Shown here piece by piece: positions 60,611 through 64,000 of a stretch of 64,000 bases of DNA (the stretch's first letter is position 1; each line of letters begins with the position of its first letter). The position numbers and the translations under genes are program-made. The notes under the pieces are model-generated. The model was given only the letters and a program-made list of their open reading frames with translations, was not told where the DNA came from and made no database searches. The stretch is from Leucobacter sp. Ag1 (lineage in GTDB: Bacteria > Actinomycetota > Actinomycetes > Actinomycetales > Microbacteriaceae), in NCBI RefSeq assembly GCF_000980875.1, contig NZ_LAYO01000102.1, positions 26,996 through 90,995 on the forward strand, read 5' to 3'.

Positions 60611-60661
60611 TGCTGTCTCCTTCGCGAATGAAATCCGGTCTTCTCCGGATCCCTCGCGGCA

Positions 60662-60719
60662 AATATAGCCGAGATCCCTGAATATTGCGCATTACTTGAA
60701 ATGTAATCTAGATCCCTGA
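60662..60719 (-). promoter_or_regulatory. AT-rich lsr2 promoter region with direct repeats
   Basis: A minus-strand TATATT (60662-60667) is a candidate -10. AGATCCCTGA occurs twice (60672-60681 and 60710-60719), 38 bp apart. Between them is an imperfect palindrome (60691-60707, ATTAC/GTAAT arms). This is one of the few AT-rich stretches in the window and suits binding by Lsr2 itself. Confidence 0.5.
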
Positions 60720-60725
60720 CGGACG

Positions 60726-62117
60726 TTAGGAATTTCGCGCCCCACGAACCCAGCTTTCGACCTCGTCCGCGGTGCGCGGGATTTCGGAGGAAAGGTTTGC
60801 GCATCCGTTTTCGGTGACGACGATATCGTCTTCGATTCGTATTCCGATACCGCGGAATTCCTCCGGCACGGTGAGATCATCGGGCTGGAAATACAGGCCG
60901 GGTTCGATGGTGAACACCATTCCCGGTTCGAGTACGCCCTCGTAATAGTGATCGCGTCGCGCGGCCGCGCAATCGTGCACGTCGAGGCCCAGGTGGTGGC
61001 TCGTGCCGTGCACCATATAGCGGCGGTGATATGCGGGGGCATCGTCGCCGGAATCCTCGGGCAGGAATCCCCATTCGCGGGTGCGTCGCTCGATCACGGC
61101 CATCGCGGCGTCGTGCACCTCGCTGAACCGGATCCCGGGCCGGACGATCGCGCGCGCGGCGTCGGCGGCCTCGAGCACGGTCTCGTAGACCTTCCGCTGC
61201 ACGGGCGAGAACGTTCCCGAGATCGGAATGGTCCGAGTGATGTCGGCGGTGTAGAGCGAGTCCACCTCGACGCCCGCATCGAGCAGCAGCAGGTCGCCGT
61301 CGCGGACGACGCCGTCGTTGCGCATCCAGTGCAGAGTGCAGGCGTGCGCGCCGGAGGCGGCGATGGTCTCGTAGCCGACGGCGTTGCCGTCGAGCCGAGC
61401 GCGCAGGTTGAAGGTCCCCTCGACGACGCGCTCGCCCCGGGTCTCGGTGACGGCGCGATCGAGGCCCGCGAGCACGTCGTCGAAGCCGCGAGCCGTCGCG
61501 TCGACCGCGAGCTGCATCTCGCGCAGCTCGTACGCGTCCTTCACGAGTCGCAGCTCGGAGGTCGCGCGGTCGAGCTCGGGATCCTCGAGGGTCCGGTCGC
61601 CGTCCGCGGCCGCGAACTCGGCCAGGTGGGCGGTGCGCAGACCGAGATCGGTCGAGACCTGGGCGAGCGACGGACGCGCGCCGATCCAGAACTCGCCGAT
61701 CTCGGGATTGGCGAAGAACTCCTCGGAGTCGCGACCGGCGCGCTCGTTGAAGTAGAGCGTCGCCTCGTGACCGTCGGCTGCGGGATCGAGCACGAGGATC
61801 GCGCCCGGCTCGCTGTCCGTGCCCCAGCCCGTCAGGTGCGCGAAGGCGCTGTGCGGGCGGTACGGGTAGAAGGTGTCGTTGGATCGCTGCTTCGCGGCAC
61901 CCGCTGCAATCACGAGACGCTGCCCGGGGAACTGCGCGGACAGGCGGGCACGGCGGTCGCGGGCGAACGCTGCGGACTCGCGCGATTCGGGCTGCTCGTC
62001 GGCGCGCTCGGCCCAGCCCGACATGATGTAGTCGAGGAACGCTTCGGACTTCGGCGTCGTGCTGCGGTTGCTGTTGTCGATCTCCACCTCGTGGGTGGTC
62101 TGCTCGGAAGAGGTCAT
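60726..62117 (-). CDS. pepP: Xaa-Pro aminopeptidase (M24B)
   Basis: A 463-residue aminopeptidase P removing N-terminal residues ahead of proline. The N-domain has FYPYRPHSAFAHLTGWGTDS. The pita-bread domain provides all five metal ligands: LLLDAGVEVDSLYTADITRT (two Asp), HGTSHHLGLDVHD (His), VFTIEPGLYF (Glu) and GIRIEDDIVV (Glu). The ATG at 62117 with GGAGGA upstream gives the normal length. It is the only gene of its minus-strand unit besides lsr2 next door. Confidence 0.93.
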   Translation of the reverse strand: MTSSEQTTHEVEIDNSNRSTTPKSEAFLDYIMSGWAERADEQPESRESAAFARDRRARLSAQFPGQRLVIAAGAAKQRSNDTFYPYRPHSAFAHLTGWGTDSEPGAILVLDPAADGHEATLYFNERAGRDSEEFFANPEIGEFWIGARPSLAQVSTDLGLRTAHLAEFAAADGDRTLEDPELDRATSELRLVKDAYELREMQLAVDATARGFDDVLAGLDRAVTETRGERVVEGTFNLRARLDGNAVGYETIAASGAHACTLHWMRNDGVVRDGDLLLLDAGVEVDSLYTADITRTIPISGTFSPVQRKVYETVLEAADAARAIVRPGIRFSEVHDAAMAVIERRTREWGFLPEDSGDDAPAYHRRYMVHGTSHHLGLDVHDCAAARRDHYYEGVLEPGMVFTIEPGLYFQPDDLTVPEEFRGIGIRIEDDIVVTENGCANLSSEIPRTADEVESWVRGARNS

Positions 62118-62229
62118 TCTGCAATCCTCCCACTTCGCGCCCTCGCGCGGGCACCCCCGAATATCAGCTCGCGAGCGTAGCGTGAGCCGTATCGGGCCCG
62201 CCCGGACCCGATGGAGCGAAGGGAAGATC

Positions 62230-62982
62230 ATGGCCACCTACGATGTTGCGGATCGATCGGCGATCGTCACGGGAGCGGGTTCGGGGATCGGCCGCGCGGT
62301 CGCGCTGCTGCTCGCGGAGAACGGTGCGAAGGTGGTGGTGCAGGACCTGAGCGCGGAGGCCGCGGACGCCGTTGTCGCCGAGATCGTCGGTGCGGGAGGC
62401 ACCGCGGTGGCCGTCGTCGGCGACGCCTCGGCCACGGGGATCGTGGACGAGACCGTGCTCGCCGCGGAATCCCTCGCACCGCTGCGGATCGGCGTGAACA
62501 ACGCTGGCATCGGCGGCGCCATCGCACCCACCGGTGCGTACACCGACGCCGACTGGGAGAAGGTCGTCGCGGTCAACCTCAACGCGGTGTTCCGCGGCAC
62601 CCGCGCGCAGGTCGCCGCGATGTCGGCGAACGGCGGCGGTTCGGTGGTCAACCTCGCCTCGATCCTCGGCAGCGTGGGCGCCGCGTACTCGCCCGCCTAC
62701 GTCGCCACCAAGCACGCGGTCGTCGGCCTCACGAAGACCGCTGCGCTCGAGTACGCGACCTCCGGGGTCCGGGTGAACTCGGTCGGACCGGGGTACATCG
62801 ATACGCCGCTCCTCGCCGGTGCCGACGAGGCCGCGCGGGCGGCGCTCATCGCGAAGCACCCCATCGGCCGCCTCGGTCGCGCCGAGGAGGTCGCGCACCT
62901 GGTGGCGTTCCTCGCGAGCGACGCCGCTTCGTTCGTCACCGGCAGCTACCACCTGGTCGACGGGGGCTACACCGCCCAGTAG
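62230..62982 (+). CDS. Short-chain dehydrogenase/reductase (classical SDR)
   Basis: A 250-residue classical SDR. Cofactor motif is AIVTGAGSGIGRAVALLLAE (TGxxxGxG) with D39 in VVVQDLSAE favouring NAD. NNAGIGG, active-site S144 and the Y157/K161 pair in YSPAYVATKHAVVG are intact, and GPGYIDTPLL follows. It would oxidise an alcohol or reduce a ketone; the substrate is not predictable. It stands alone between pepP and the PHP gene, with a GAAGGGAAG-like ribosome site. Confidence 0.9.
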   Translation: MATYDVADRSAIVTGAGSGIGRAVALLLAENGAKVVVQDLSAEAADAVVAEIVGAGGTAVAVVGDASATGIVDETVLAAESLAPLRIGVNNAGIGGAIAPTGAYTDADWEKVVAVNLNAVFRGTRAQVAAMSANGGGSVVNLASILGSVGAAYSPAYVATKHAVVGLTKTAALEYATSGVRVNSVGPGYIDTPLLAGADEAARAALIAKHPIGRLGRAEEVAHLVAFLASDAASFVTGSYHLVDGGYTAQ

Positions 62983-63037
62983 CGGCGGGCACTGCGTCGG
63001 GCGGAGCGGCCGCTCCGCCCGACGCCCGGCCACGGCC

Positions 63038-63043
63038 TACACT
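63038..63043 (+). promoter_or_regulatory. -10 hexamer of the leaderless PHP gene
   Basis: TACACT ends 6 nt before the ATG; the same hexamer serves the HAD gene at 44.3 kb. Confidence 0.55.
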
Positions 63044-63049
63044 GGTGGG

Positions 63050-63907
63050 ATGGCAGCACGGCGGGCGCGGGGCGGATTCGATCTGCACACCCACTCCACC
63101 ATCTCCGACGGCACGACGCGGCCGTCCGCGATCGCGCAGGAGGCCGCCGGGATCGGGCTCGCGGGATTCGCCCTGACCGACCACGACACGATCGACGGCT
63201 GGGACGAGGCCCGGGACGCCGCTGCGGCCGCCGGCATCGACTTCCTCCCCGGCATCGAGATCACGAGCGAGCACGACGGGCGTTCGCGCCACCTGCTCGG
63301 CTACGGGATCGATCCGGGAGCACGCGCGGCCGAGCTGTTCGCGGCGCTCGACGAGGTGCGGCGCTCGCGCCTGCACCGCGCGCAGGAGATGGTGCGTCGG
63401 CTCGCGCGGGACTACGCGATCTCCTGGGCGGACGTGGTGGGCGACGGCGATGCGCGCACCGTCGGTCGCCCGCACATCGCGGACGCGCTCGTGACCGCCG
63501 GATACTTCGCGGATCGCAGCACCGTGTTCGAGCGCGTGCTGCACCCCGGCTCGCCCTACTACATCGGCACCTACGCCATCGCGACGCTGGACGCGATCCG
63601 CATGGTGCGCGAAGCCGGAGGCGCCACCGTGCTCGCGCATCCGGCCGCCACCCGCCAGCGGGGTCCGGTCACGGACGCGGAGCTGCGCCGGCTCGCCGGG
63701 GCCGGCCTCTGGGGCATCGAGCTGAGCCACCCCGAGAACCGGGAGAGCTGGCTGCCGCCGCTCGAACGGTCCGCCGAGGCCATCGGTCTCGAGGTCACCG
63801 GGGCGAGCGACTACCACGGCGCGGGCAAGGCGAACCGGCTGGGGGAGCGCACCACCGCCGAGGAGGCCGTGGCGCGCCTGCGTGAACGGCTCGCGACTCC
63901 GCGCTGA
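63050..63907 (+). CDS. PHP-domain phosphoesterase (RNase AM/TrpH-like)
   Basis: A 285-residue PHP-fold metal-dependent phosphoesterase. Metal motifs are visible in order: FDLHTHSTISDGT, FALTDHDTIDGW, LPGIEITSEHDG, VGRPHIADALV, VLAHPAA and TGASDYHG. The family includes 5',3'-nucleotide bisphosphate phosphatases and the RNA 5'-trimming enzyme RNase AM. It lies alone and ends before a strong terminator at the window edge. The precise substrate is uncertain. Confidence 0.9.
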   Translation: MAARRARGGFDLHTHSTISDGTTRPSAIAQEAAGIGLAGFALTDHDTIDGWDEARDAAAAAGIDFLPGIEITSEHDGRSRHLLGYGIDPGARAAELFAALDEVRRSRLHRAQEMVRRLARDYAISWADVVGDGDARTVGRPHIADALVTAGYFADRSTVFERVLHPGSPYYIGTYAIATLDAIRMVREAGGATVLAHPAATRQRGPVTDAELRRLAGAGLWGIELSHPENRESWLPPLERSAEAIGLEVTGASDYHGAGKANRLGERTTAEEAVARLRERLATPR

Positions 63908-63940
63908 GTCACGGGGCCGCGCCGCGGTGCGGCGCTGAGT

Positions 63941-64000
63941 CGCACGAGAAACGGCGGTGAGCCGGACCCGAAGGCCCGGCTCACCGCCGTTTCTCGTGCG
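63941..64000 (+). terminator. Long hairpin terminator after the PHP gene
   Basis: Perfect 25-bp arms (63941-63965 and 63976-64000) around 10 nt. It may extend beyond the window edge. Confidence 0.75.

Overview
The window is one continuous stretch of a very G+C-rich actinobacterial chromosome. Third codon positions are almost all G or C. Typical actinobacterial families are present: PriA, Lsr2, DUF3117, DUF1844, a 7Fe ferredoxin paired with DapC, and MgtE_N/CBS and DUF1003 proteins. Gene order (LysM protein, hisC-hisB-hisH-priA, SseB, DUF1844, infC-rpmI-rplT, SpoU methyltransferase, pheST, argCJB) suggests Microbacteriaceae, perhaps a Leucobacter-like organism. That placement is an inference from content and order, not a database match. 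No rRNA, tRNA, CRISPR array, prophage or intact insertion sequence was seen.

Layout. 1-4.5 kb: end of a LysM protein, then histidine synthesis and an SseB-like protein. 4.5-15.2 kb: first accessory block, rich in amino-acid transport: hydrolase, MetPS methionine/alanine importer, GPH/MFS carrier, a two-HTH Lrp protein divergent from an M28 peptidase plus hydrolase, an AzlCD (BrnFE-type) exporter with divergent Lrp, and an aldo/keto reductase. 15.3-18.4 kb: conserved translation block, with infC probably starting at AUC. 18.4-34.3 kb: second accessory block: a six-gene organosulfur cassette on the minus strand, a co-translated secreted subtilisin-like protease and 1209-residue modular surface protein, and a minus-strand copper/DyP-peroxidase cluster. 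34.4-43.6 kb: pheST, three small enzymes or binding proteins, then argCJB. 43.6-47.7 kb: a prepilin-peptidase-like protein where argD would be expected, followed by a beta-phosphoglucomutase-like HAD and a GH65 phosphorylase. 47.7-48.2 kb: a gene-poor spacer with a long hairpin and an 8-bp tandem repeat. 48.2-53.9 kb: fdxA, dapC, gltA, a frameshifted P-loop gene, and divergent dapD/dapE. 54-64 kb: DUF3117, O-methyltransferase, tatB, mrp, DUF1003, MgtE_N/CBS protein, a propeller lipoprotein, a stress-type membrane protein, lsr2, aminopeptidase P, an SDR and a PHP phosphoesterase.

Functional links. MetPS import, AzlCD export and two Lrp-type regulators point to control of methionine and branched-chain amino-acid pools. 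The sulfonate-type ABC transporter, flavin monooxygenase, hydrolase and cysteine-synthase-like enzyme form a plausible uptake, C-S cleavage and sulfur-fixation route. The copper genes (CopC, PCuAC, small membrane protein) probably serve periplasmic copper handling beside a Tat-exported DyP haem peroxidase. GH65 and the HAD would turn a disaccharide plus phosphate into glucose 6-phosphate.

Regulation. The clearest global signal is a -10 hexamer of the form nAnnnT ending 6-8 nt before the start codon of at least 21 genes. This implies that much of the region is transcribed as leaderless mRNA. Several perfect hairpin terminators separate the transcription units.
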